Shown here: positions 8,536 to 14,785 of the stretch, piece by piece
How the letters are laid out: each line of letters opens with the position of its first letter
Numbering within the stretch: position 1 is the stretch's first letter
Assembly (NCBI GenBank): GCA_030681835.1
Contig: JAUXRN010000111.1
Span: 1-32,423 of the forward strand
Direction of reading: 5' to 3'
From: Actinomycetota bacterium
GTDB taxonomy: Bacteria > Actinomycetota > Actinomycetes > S36-B12
Length of the DNA: 32,423 nucleotides
Made by a program: the position numbers and the translations under genes
The notes under the pieces: generated by a model
What the model was told of the DNA's origin: nothing
The model's input: the letters and a program-made list of their open reading frames with translations, nothing else
The model's database searches: none

Positions 8536-9127
8536 TCACGCGGGGCGCGCCGTGACCCCCGTTTCCGAGGCATCGGCTGCGAAGCCGGCAACGTCGTCGC
8601 GGGGAAGGCCGGTGAGGATCGACGCAGCCACCGCGCCCATCGCAACGGAGAGCCACGCGGACGTCGTGCTGAGGGCGAGGGAGATGGCCAGCGCGAGGAA
8701 CGCCAGTGGGCCCACGACGGCGTCTGGCAGGAGGCTGGAGATCATGCCGGTCGAAGGTGCGCACCGAGCGCGCCACGGGCGCGAGCAGTGGGGAGCGCGG
8801 TCCCGGTGGCGGGTCCGGGATCAGCTGCAGGGCCTGCTCGACGAGCGCCCGGACGACGACGAGCACAAGGCCGGCGGTAAGCCCCACCAGGCTGAGCACG
8901 CCGATCTCGGGAAGGTCGCGCCCAAGGACGCGCGCGGCGATCACGCCGGTGCCGGTCACGAGGAAATAGGCGTAGGACGTGACCATGCCGATCAGCAGCC
9001 CGACCGGAGGGGCCGCGGTCAGGACGCTCGTGAGGAATGCGATGGCGGCCATCGCCAGGGCGGCGGCCCACGGGTGCCCCCCGAGCTCATCGGGCCACGC
9101 TAGCGATGTGAACCGTCCCCAGCCCAC
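8536..9127 (-). pseudogene. Small multi-span membrane protein, apparently frameshifted
   Basis: Two frames on the minus strand together look like one membrane protein. From a GTG at 9127 the first frame gives about 127 residues with three hydrophobic segments (about 21-38, 41-64 and 75-98) up to SVRTFDR. It then turns into Arg/Pro-rich non-coding-like translation with no nearby stop. The adjacent frame opens at 8745 as MISSLLPDAVVGPLAFLALA, has one or two more membrane segments, and stops at 8536. The switch falls at about 8745-8750. The span is 592 bases, one more than a multiple of three, as expected for a one-base difference. Neither the 9127 nor the 8745 start has a clear ribosome-binding site. 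A FUSC-type transporter is a weak guess only. It could be a real mutation, a sequencing error or programmed frameshifting. It lies 60 bases upstream of fhs. Confidence 0.5.
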
Positions 9128-9174
9128 GTCACCCGTTTGGCTGGCGGCAGGTGCCGTGACACGCTGGACCTCTC

Positions 9175-10569
9175 ATGACCGACCACTCCGGCCACGGCCA
9201 CGGCATCGAAGGCCTGGAGCTCGAGGAGCGCCAGGCCCTTCGGCGTGTCGCGGGGCTCTCCACCGAACTGCAGGACGTCACCGAGGTCGAGTACCGGCAG
9301 GTCCGCCTCGAGCGCGTCGTTCTGGCCGGCGTCTGGACCGAGGGCACGGCCCGCGACGCCGAGCGCAGCCTGGCTGAGCTGGCATTGCTGGCCGAGACGG
9401 CGGGCTCTGTGGTGCTCGAGGGAGTCATCCAGCGCCGCGAGTCGCCGGACCCGGCCACCTACATTGGCTCGGGCAAGGCACAGGAGCTTCGCGCGATCGT
9501 GGTGCAGACCGGAGCCGACACTGTCATCTGCGATGGAGAGCTGACGCCAGGGCAGTTGCGCCAGCTCGAGGAGGTCGTGAAGGTCAAGGTCGTCGACCGG
9601 ACCTGGCTGATCCTGGACATCTTCGCCCAGCACGCACGCAGCCGCGAGGGCCAAGCGCAGGTGTCCCTGGCCCAGATGCAGTACCTCCTGCCGCGACTGC
9701 GCGGCTGGGGCGAGTCCTTGTCCCGCCAGGCCGGTGGCCGGGCCGGCGGGGCCACGGGTGGCGTGGGCACGCGCGGTCCGGGCGAGACGAAGATCGAGAC
9801 CGATCGCCGCCGGATCCGTTCGCAGATGACGAAGCTTCGCCGCCAGTTGCGCGAGATGGAGACGTCGCGCACGACCCAGCGCGCGGCCCGGCAACGCGCC
9901 GGTATACCGGCCGTCGCGATCGCGGGCTACACGAATGCAGGCAAGTCCAGCCTGCTCAACCGCATCACGGGCGCCGGAGTCCTCGTCGAGAACGCCCTGT
10001 TCGCCACCCTCGACCCGACCGTGCGCAAGGCGCGCACCCCGGGGGGCCACGACTACACCATCGCCGACACCGTTGGGTTCGTCCGGCACCTGCCGCACCA
10101 ACTGGTGGAGGCGTTCCGCTCGACGCTTGACGAAGTCCGCGACGCCGACCTGATCGTCCACGTCGTCGATGGTTCCGACGACGCCCCCCTGGAGCAGATC
10201 GCGGCCGTTCGAGAGGTGCTCGCGGAGATCAACGCTGCACAGGTCCCCGAGCTGATCGTCATCAACAAGGCCGACATCGCGGACCCCGAGACGGTGGCCG
10301 AGCTGCAGCGCCGGGAACCGCACTCGGTGGTCGTGTCGGCCCGTACGGGTGAGGGCTTCGATGCCCTGCTCGACGCGATTGAGGCGGACCTGCCCTCGAC
10401 CTGGGAAGAAGTCGACCTCCTCGTGCCGTACCCGCGCGGTGACCTCGTCTCCCGTGCCCACCGGCAGGGAGAGGTGCTCGATGCCGCCCATGGCGAGCAC
10501 GGCACCCGGCTGCACGCCCGGGTCCCTGCAGACCTCGCCAACGAGCTGCGGGCGGCCAGTGGCACCTGA
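9175..10569 (+). CDS. hflX: Ribosome-associated GTPase HflX
   Basis: HflX is a GTPase of the translational GTPase superfamily. In characterised bacteria it binds the large ribosomal subunit and rescues or splits stalled ribosomes under stress. The N-terminal HflX domain covers about 45-180, with the segment ATYIGSGKAQEL. The linker motif GPGETKIETDRRRI (201-214) leads into the GTPase domain: G1 GYTNAGKSS (251-259), G2 FATLDPT (276-282), G3 DTVGF (298-302) and G4 NKAD near 365. The 464-residue length is typical. The ATG lacks a strong Shine-Dalgarno sequence. Its 3' end overlaps the next gene by 11 bases. Confidence 0.96.
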   Translation: MTDHSGHGHGIEGLELEERQALRRVAGLSTELQDVTEVEYRQVRLERVVLAGVWTEGTARDAERSLAELALLAETAGSVVLEGVIQRRESPDPATYIGSGKAQELRAIVVQTGADTVICDGELTPGQLRQLEEVVKVKVVDRTWLILDIFAQHARSREGQAQVSLAQMQYLLPRLRGWGESLSRQAGGRAGGATGGVGTRGPGETKIETDRRRIRSQMTKLRRQLREMETSRTTQRAARQRAGIPAVAIAGYTNAGKSSLLNRITGAGVLVENALFATLDPTVRKARTPGGHDYTIADTVGFVRHLPHQLVEAFRSTLDEVRDADLIVHVVDGSDDAPLEQIAAVREVLAEINAAQVPELIVINKADIADPETVAELQRREPHSVVVSARTGEGFDALLDAIEADLPSTWEEVDLLVPYPRGDLVSRAHRQGEVLDAAHGEHGTRLHARVPADLANELRAASGT

Positions 10570-12535
10570 GCAGGCGTCGATCAGGCTCGCGGCCGCACTT
10601 GACGCGGTGGTTGCGGCGATCGGCGGGGAGCAGCGTGCGGGCCAGGCCCAGATGGCCGAAGCAGTGGCCGGGGCGCTCTCCGGTGGGCCGCACGCGGTCG
10701 TCCAGGCCGGCACCGGCACCGGCAAGTCTGTCGGCTACCTCGTCCCAGCGGCCTTGCACGCGACCGACCCGGCCGGTGGTCCCGTCGTCGTGGCGACTGC
10801 CACGCTTGCCCTGCAGCGACAGCTTGTCGAGCGTGACCTGCCCCGCGTGAGCCAGGCCCTCGAGCCGGTGATCGGCCGGCCCCTGACGTTCGCCGTGCTC
10901 AAGGGACGCAACAACTACGTCTGCCTGCAGAAGCTGCACGGTGCCCCGGCCGACGACGACACAGAGGCGCTGTTCGACGCCCCGAAGAGTGCACTTGGCC
11001 TGCAGGCCTCAGCGGTGCGCAGCTGGGCTGAGTCGACCACGACCGGCGATCGCGACGAGTACCCGGGGGACATCGATCCCCGGGTGTGGCGCGGGTTCTC
11101 GGTGGGTCGTCGGGAGTGCATGGGGGAGTCACGTTGCCCGTACGGCGAGGAGTGCTTCACGGTCCTGCGCCGCGGCGCAGCGCAGGAGGCCGACATCGTG
11201 GTGACGAACCATGCGATGCTCGCGATCGATGCGATCGAAGGCATCCCCGTCCTGCCCGAGCACGACGCCGTGATCATCGACGAGGGGCACGAACTGGTTG
11301 ACCGGGCGACCGCCGCGGTCTCTGGCGAGCTCGGCGCTGCCATGGTCGACCGGGCCGCCACGAGGGCCCGCCGCCTGCTCGACCCCGAGACCATCGAGCG
11401 ACTCGCCGCGGCGGGAGAGGGCCTCGACGACGCGTTGCGCACCCTGGCCCAGGACACAGGTGGGCCTGTCCGGATTGAGGTTCCCGGCCGCGACCTCGTA
11501 TTGGCCCTGACCCTCGTGCGGGATGCCTGCCACCAGGGCATGGCGGAGGTCAACGCCGACCGGGATTCCGGCGATGCCGACGCGGCAGCGGCACGCCAGC
11601 AGGCGCGGGGCGCGCTGGAGGAGGTCCACGACTCGGCGGGGGCGCTGCTGGCCATGGGCCCTAGCGACGTCGTCTGGCTGGACCCCGGAGACAACCGCGC
11701 ACCGGTCCTGCGGATGGCTCCGCTGAGCGTCGCCGGCCTGCTGCGCACCGCTCTGTTCGACCGCGCGCCGGTCGCACTCACGAGCGCCACCCTGACCGTC
11801 GGGGGCGGCTTCGATGCGCTGCTCGGGTCCCTCGGGCTGACCGACGGCGTCGCCCTCACCCTCGATGTCGGCTCGCCGTTCGACCATGGCCGTCAGGGCA
11901 TCCTCTACGCCGCCCGCGACCTGCCGCCACCTGGGCGCGACGGCGTCGCCATGGAGGCCCTCGACGAGCTGGCCGACCTCATCATCGCGGCGGGCGGGCG
12001 CACCCTGGCCCTGTTCAGCAGCTGGCGTGGCGTGGAGCGAGCGGCCGAGTACCTGAGGGTCCGGCTCGGCAGCGAACCGGGACTGCCCCTGCTCGTGCAG
12101 CGGCGAGGGGACGCGGTCGGCAGTCTCGTTGAGCGATTCGCGGCGGAGCCCACCAGCACGCTGCTTGGCACGGTGTCCCTCTGGCAGGGGGTCGACGTGC
12201 CGGGGCCGTCCTGCATCCTGGTGGCGATCGACCGGATCCCATTCCCGAGGCCGGACGATCCGCTGATGGCGGCCCGACAGAAGGCAGTCGACGAGGCCGG
12301 GGGCTCTGGCTTCCGGCAGGTCGCGGTGCCCAGGGCCGGTCTGCTCCTCGCCCAGGGTGCCGGGCGGCTGATCCGCGGCACGCAGGACCGCGGAGTCGTG
12401 GCCGTCCTGGACTCACGGCTGGCGACCGCCGGGTACGCCGGGGCGCTGCGGGCCAGCCTGCCGCCGTTCTGGTACACGACGGACCGAGCCACGGTGATCA
12501 GCGCCCTCGAGCGGCTGCGCGACGACCTCGCGTGA
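10559..12535 (+). CDS. DinG/XPD-family ATP-dependent DNA helicase
   Basis: This 658-residue superfamily 2 helicase of the DinG/YoaA branch unwinds DNA 5' to 3' in characterised relatives. It has Walker A AGTGTGKS (50-57) and four cysteines at 122, 187, 193 and 199 that suit the XPD-type 4Fe-4S cluster. The DEAH-box variant DEGH is at 241-244, and motif VI QGAGRLIR at about 599-606. I chose the GTG at 10559, which overlaps the hflX end by 11 bases; an earlier ATG would lie deep inside hflX. I saw no LexA-type box directly upstream, so SOS control is not supported even though lexA is the next gene. It could equally be named dinG or yoaA. Confidence 0.92.
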   Translation: MAPEQASIRLAAALDAVVAAIGGEQRAGQAQMAEAVAGALSGGPHAVVQAGTGTGKSVGYLVPAALHATDPAGGPVVVATATLALQRQLVERDLPRVSQALEPVIGRPLTFAVLKGRNNYVCLQKLHGAPADDDTEALFDAPKSALGLQASAVRSWAESTTTGDRDEYPGDIDPRVWRGFSVGRRECMGESRCPYGEECFTVLRRGAAQEADIVVTNHAMLAIDAIEGIPVLPEHDAVIIDEGHELVDRATAAVSGELGAAMVDRAATRARRLLDPETIERLAAAGEGLDDALRTLAQDTGGPVRIEVPGRDLVLALTLVRDACHQGMAEVNADRDSGDADAAAARQQARGALEEVHDSAGALLAMGPSDVVWLDPGDNRAPVLRMAPLSVAGLLRTALFDRAPVALTSATLTVGGGFDALLGSLGLTDGVALTLDVGSPFDHGRQGILYAARDLPPPGRDGVAMEALDELADLIIAAGGRTLALFSSWRGVERAAEYLRVRLGSEPGLPLLVQRRGDAVGSLVERFAAEPTSTLLGTVSLWQGVDVPGPSCILVAIDRIPFPRPDDPLMAARQKAVDEAGGSGFRQVAVPRAGLLLAQGAGRLIRGTQDRGVVAVLDSRLATAGYAGALRASLPPFWYTTDRATVISALERLRDDLA

Positions 12536-12548
12536 GGGGCGCAGAACA

Positions 12549-12644
12549 TGAGCCGCTTCGACCTGCCTACCAAGCGCCGCGCCACCGAGATCCGGCAGGA
12601 GCGGTGGCGCGGCCTGACGGCTACAGCCGCCGAAGCACCGTGAC
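12549..12644 (+). CDS. Possible 31-residue small ORF after the helicase gene
   Basis: An ATG 14 bases after the helicase stop opens 31 codons (starting [20 protein letters not shown]) with GAGGGG about 8 bases upstream. Third positions are mostly G or C for the first 23 codons. The ORF runs into the 3' end of lexA on the opposite strand. It also contains the strong hairpin at 12576-12613, which argues that the region may only be a terminator. No family is recognised. Confidence 0.25.
12576..12613. terminator. Strong hairpin between convergent helicase gene and lexA
   Basis: GCCGCGCCACCG (12576-12587) and CGGTGGCGCGGC (12602-12613) form a perfect 12-bp stem with a 14-base loop. It sits between two converging genes, 40 bases after the helicase stop and 8 bases beyond the lexA stop. 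This suits a terminator serving both strands. No U-tract is present. Confidence 0.6.
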
Positions 12645-13361
12645 GACCTTTCCCATGATGGCCGCATCGTCGCCCAGGATCGGCGCGTACGCGGGGTTAT
12701 GCGGCATGAGCCACACGTGCCCGTCGCGGCGCTTGAGCGTCTTCACGGTCGCCTCGTCGTCGAGCAGGGCGGCCACGATGTCGCCGTTGTCGGCGTCGGG
12801 CTGGCGGCGCACGACGACCCAGTCACCGTCGCAGATGGCCGCGTCGATCATCGAATCACCGACGACGCGCAGCAGGAACAGCTCCCCGTCTCCGACAAGG
12901 TCGCGTGGCAGCGGGAAGACCGTCTCGACCTGCTGCTCGGCCAGGATCGGACCGCCGGCCGCGATGCGGCCCAGCACCGGCACGTAGGTGGCCTCGGGGC
13001 GCGACGCGGCCTGCTCGTCGTCGAGCGCGTCGACGGCGCGCAAGCGTGGCGGGCCGGGCGTGGCGGGGGGCTGGACCGGCAGGTCACCTGCAGGGACGTT
13101 CTCGGAGAGGTCGGCAACGACGAGGGCGCGGGGCCGGTTCGGGTCGCGCCGCAGGTAGCCCAGGCGCACGAGGGTCTGGAGCTGATGGGCCACGCTGCTC
13201 GGGGACGTCAGGCCGACTCCCTCGCCGATCTCGCGAACGCTCGGCGGGTAGCCCCGCTGCTCGACTGTGTCGCGGATGACGGCGAGCACGGCCTTCTGCC
13301 GGGGGGTGAGCCCGGACTCGTCGACAGGTCCATCGGGCAGTTCGGTGACACGTGCGACCAC
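12621..13361 (-). CDS. lexA: SOS response repressor LexA
   Basis: LexA represses DNA-damage genes and is inactivated by RecA-stimulated self-cleavage. The 246-residue protein has the N-terminal winged-helix domain ([20 protein letters not shown] at about 18-37, then [22 protein letters not shown]). The cleavage bond is Ala135-Gly136 in GRIAAGGP, and the catalytic dyad is Ser170 (VVGDSM) and Lys207 (EATVKTLK). The GTG start at 13361 has GAGGGGA about 6 bases upstream. A LexA-box-like site overlaps the predicted -35 element, so autoregulation is likely. The acidic/proline-rich linker between the domains (about 84-123) is longer than in E. coli LexA, as is common in actinobacteria. Confidence 0.97.
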   Translation of the reverse strand: MVARVTELPDGPVDESGLTPRQKAVLAVIRDTVEQRGYPPSVREIGEGVGLTSPSSVAHQLQTLVRLGYLRRDPNRPRALVVADLSENVPAGDLPVQPPATPGPPRLRAVDALDDEQAASRPEATYVPVLGRIAAGGPILAEQQVETVFPLPRDLVGDGELFLLRVVGDSMIDAAICDGDWVVVRRQPDADNGDIVAALLDDEATVKTLKRRDGHVWLMPHNPAYAPILGDDAAIMGKVVTVLRRL

Positions 13362-13381
13362 GGTCGTTCCCCTCGTCCGGG

Positions 13382-13408
13382 GGCCGGGGCGGTTATCAGA
13401 CCCCGGCC
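13382..13408 (-). promoter_or_regulatory. GC-rich hairpin in the predicted lexA leader
   Basis: GGCCGGGG (13382-13389) and CCCCGGCC (13401-13408) form a perfect 8-bp stem with an 11-base loop. It lies between the predicted lexA promoter and the lexA ribosome-binding site. It could slow translation or attenuate transcription; this is inferred from position only. Confidence 0.35.
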
Positions 13409-13422
13409 TCACTCTTGGCTGA

Positions 13423-13451
13423 ACGCTAGCCGCACGCGACACGAATTTCAA
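13423..13451 (-). promoter_or_regulatory. Predicted lexA promoter
   Basis: On the minus strand, TTGAAA (13451-13446) is followed after 17 bases by TAGCGT (13428-13423). This fits a main-sigma-factor promoter pointing at lexA, with transcription starting near 13416. The -35 element overlaps the LexA-box-like site at 13448-13463. Confidence 0.5.
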
Positions 13452-13463
13452 ACATATGTTCGA
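13448..13463. promoter_or_regulatory. LexA box (SOS box) overlapping the lexA -35 element
   Basis: TCAAACATATGTTCGA matches the Gram-positive/actinobacterial SOS box pattern TCGAAC-N4-GTTCGA at all but one fixed position. The overlap with the predicted lexA -35 element fits autorepression. Confidence 0.8.
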
Positions 13464-13470
13464 ACGATGC

Positions 13471-13499
13471 TGGACGTGTCGCTCGTGCGGTGCTATGAA
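13471..13499 (+). promoter_or_regulatory. Predicted promoter of the LysM gene
   Basis: TGGACG (13471-13476), a 17-base spacer and TATGAA (13494-13499) make a plausible promoter reading towards the LysM gene. The first of two abutting LexA-box-like sites starts at the next base, so a bound repressor would cover the start of transcription. The element matches are only moderate. Confidence 0.4.
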
Positions 13500-13531
13500 T
13501 CGTACAGGCGTTCGAACGAACACCTGTACGA
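13500..13531. promoter_or_regulatory. Two directly abutting LexA-box-like sites
   Basis: TCGTACAGGCGTTCGA (13500-13515) differs from TCGAAC-N4-GTTCGA at one fixed position. The next 16 bases, ACGAACACCTGTACGA (13516-13531), differ at two. Together they form a 32-base near-palindrome with 9-base outer arms (13500-13508 and 13523-13531). They sit between the predicted LysM-gene promoter and the LysM start codon. Confidence 0.65.
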
Positions 13532-13584
13532 ATGGACACATGAACGAGCAAGGCCTACGTACCGCCTCCCAGAAAGGCCCGACC

Positions 13585-14013
13585 ATGGCACTCGCGGCTC
13601 CCTTCCCCGCCGCCGCCCGCAGTGATCGCTCGCGCAGTGATCGCTCGCGGCAGGCCGTCCCCCGCTCGACCAGCCGACGCTCCACCGAGCGACTCTCCTC
13701 GGCTGCGTCAGCCGGCCTTCGCCTGACGGCGCGCGGTCGGCTCGCCCTGATCCTGGCCAGTGTCGCGTTCCTGGCCCTCGCGATCATGGCGTCTGCGCGG
13801 TTCACCGCGGAGGCCAGTGCGGCGTTCGGAACCACGGGGCCGGCCACGGCCATCGTGGTCGTGCAGCCGGGGGAGACCCTGTGGCAGATCGCCCAAACCG
13901 TTGCGCCGCAGGTCGATCCCCGCGAGACGGTGGGCACGATCCGCGAGCTCAACGGGCTCGGCCACGAGGCCGTGCAGCCCGGGCAGTCCATCGTGGTGCC
14001 TGCTTCGTCGTAG
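13585..14013 (+). CDS. LysM-domain membrane-anchored protein, probable SOS-induced division regulator
   Basis: The 142-residue protein has a Ser/Arg-rich cytoplasmic N-terminus (1-50), one membrane helix (about 52-71, [19 protein letters not shown]) and a C-terminal LysM domain (about 90-139, with [13 protein letters not shown]). This suits peptidoglycan binding outside the membrane. It is divergent from lexA and followed by nrdR, the position of Rv2719c (ChiZ) in Mycobacterium tuberculosis and of the division suppressor DivS in Corynebacterium. By analogy it may delay division after DNA damage. I chose the ATG at 13585 (GAAAGG 7 bases upstream); an ATG at 13540 would add 15 residues but lacks a ribosome-binding site. 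LexA-box-like sites lie just upstream. Confidence 0.85.
   Translation: MALAAPFPAAARSDRSRSDRSRQAVPRSTSRRSTERLSSAASAGLRLTARGRLALILASVAFLALAIMASARFTAEASAAFGTTGPATAIVVVQPGETLWQIAQTVAPQVDPRETVGTIRELNGLGHEAVQPGQSIVVPASS
13621..13650 (+). repeat. 15-base tandem repeat in the LysM gene
   Basis: AGTGATCGCTCGCG(C/G) occurs twice in a row (13621-13635 and 13636-13650), encoding a repeated SDRSR unit in the cytoplasmic tail. The copies differ only in the last base, which suggests a recent in-frame duplication. Confidence 0.8.
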
Positions 14014-14061
14014 GCCGGCCGCGGGCCGTGCCGATGCGCGACACGCCGTCCCGCCCGCCCC

Positions 14062-14090
14062 TTGCCAATCGCTAGTGGTGGGAGTACGTT
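14062..14090 (+). promoter_or_regulatory. Predicted nrdR-nrdJ promoter
   Basis: TTGCCA (14062-14067) and TACGTT (14085-14090) are 17 bases apart and point towards nrdR, about 150 bases downstream. Transcription would start near 14097. NrdR-box-like sites overlap the -35 element and the start point. Confidence 0.45.
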
Positions 14091-14110
14091 CCTACCCCTA
14101 GATGTAGTAG
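14063..14110. promoter_or_regulatory. Pair of NrdR-box-like sites
   Basis: The cores CAATCGCTAG (14066-14075) and CTAGATGTAG (14098-14107) resemble the published NrdR core CwAtATaTwG, at 7 of 10 and 8 of 10 positions. Their spacing is 32 bases, about three helix turns, as is typical for NrdR box pairs. They bracket the predicted nrdR promoter, which suggests that NrdR represses its own operon including nrdJ. Confidence 0.55.
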
Positions 14111-14241
14111 TCACACCGGTGTCATTCATCCACAGGTTGTGGTGCTGCCTCAACAGGTCCTCCACAGGGAATCCCCACCCCCATCCCCAGGAGGAACGGC
14201 CGACGAGACTGATGTGACGCAAGTGAAGGGAGGTTTCAGCG

Positions 14242-14757
14242 ATGCGATGCCCGTTCTGCAAGGAGGACGATTCGCGAGTCGTGGACTCCCGGACCATCGA
14301 TGACGGAGTGGCGATCCGTCGCCGGCGTGAGTGCGCGGCCTGCGGACGGCGTTTCACGACCGCGGAGACGTCGGTCCTGTTCGTGGTCAAGCGCTCTGGC
14401 GTAACCGAACCGTTCAGCCGTACCAAGGTCGCCAGTGGCGTGCGCAAGGCCTGCCAGGGCCGACCGGTATCCGACGACGACCTTGCCCTGCTGGCCCAGC
14501 AGGTCGAGGACACCGTCCGCTCGACCGGCAGCGCGGAGATCCCCTCCATGGAGATCGGCCTGGCCATCCTCGGCCCGCTGCGCCAGCTCGACGAGGTCGC
14601 CTACCTGCGCTTCGCCTCGGTCTACCGGTCATTCGACCAGCTCGAGGACTTCGAGGCCGAGATCGCCCTGCTCCGTGCCGAGGGCGAGCCCACGGGCCAG
14701 GAGCCGGACGCTCGCGCGACCGGCGGTCAGCCTTCAACGACTTCCCACCACCAGTAG
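14242..14757 (+). CDS. nrdR: Ribonucleotide reductase transcriptional repressor NrdR
   Basis: NrdR senses ATP/dATP balance through an ATP-cone and represses ribonucleotide reductase genes. In this 171-residue protein the zinc ribbon uses Cys3, Cys6, Cys31 and Cys34 (MRCPFC and CAAC). The ATP-cone covers about 46-136 with [16 protein letters not shown]. The C-terminal 20 or so residues are a polar tail beyond the usual 150-residue core. GGGAGG lies upstream of the ATG. It is followed after 28 bases by nrdJ, the classic regulator-target pairing in actinobacteria. Confidence 0.97.
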   Translation: MRCPFCKEDDSRVVDSRTIDDGVAIRRRRECAACGRRFTTAETSVLFVVKRSGVTEPFSRTKVASGVRKACQGRPVSDDDLALLAQQVEDTVRSTGSAEIPSMEIGLAILGPLRQLDEVAYLRFASVYRSFDQLEDFEAEIALLRAEGEPTGQEPDARATGGQPSTTSHHQ

Positions 14758-14785
14758 CCGCTCCAGAGGAAGAAAGGCATCACCC

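Noticed and set aside
6028-8880. Long plus-strand reading frame opposite fhs and fdhD
   Set aside because: Same antisense effect; the opposite strand encodes recognisable full-length Fhs and FdhD.
14126-14166. DnaA-box-like sequences TCATCCACA (14126-14134) and TCCTCCACA (14158-14166)
   Set aside because: They have one and two mismatches to TTATCCACA and only two copies; too weak to claim DnaA control or an origin.
14014-14241. Cobalamin riboswitch before nrdR and the B12-dependent nrdJ
   Set aside because: The leader is short and I see no conserved B12-box; in Streptomyces the riboswitch controls the class I genes, not nrdRJ.
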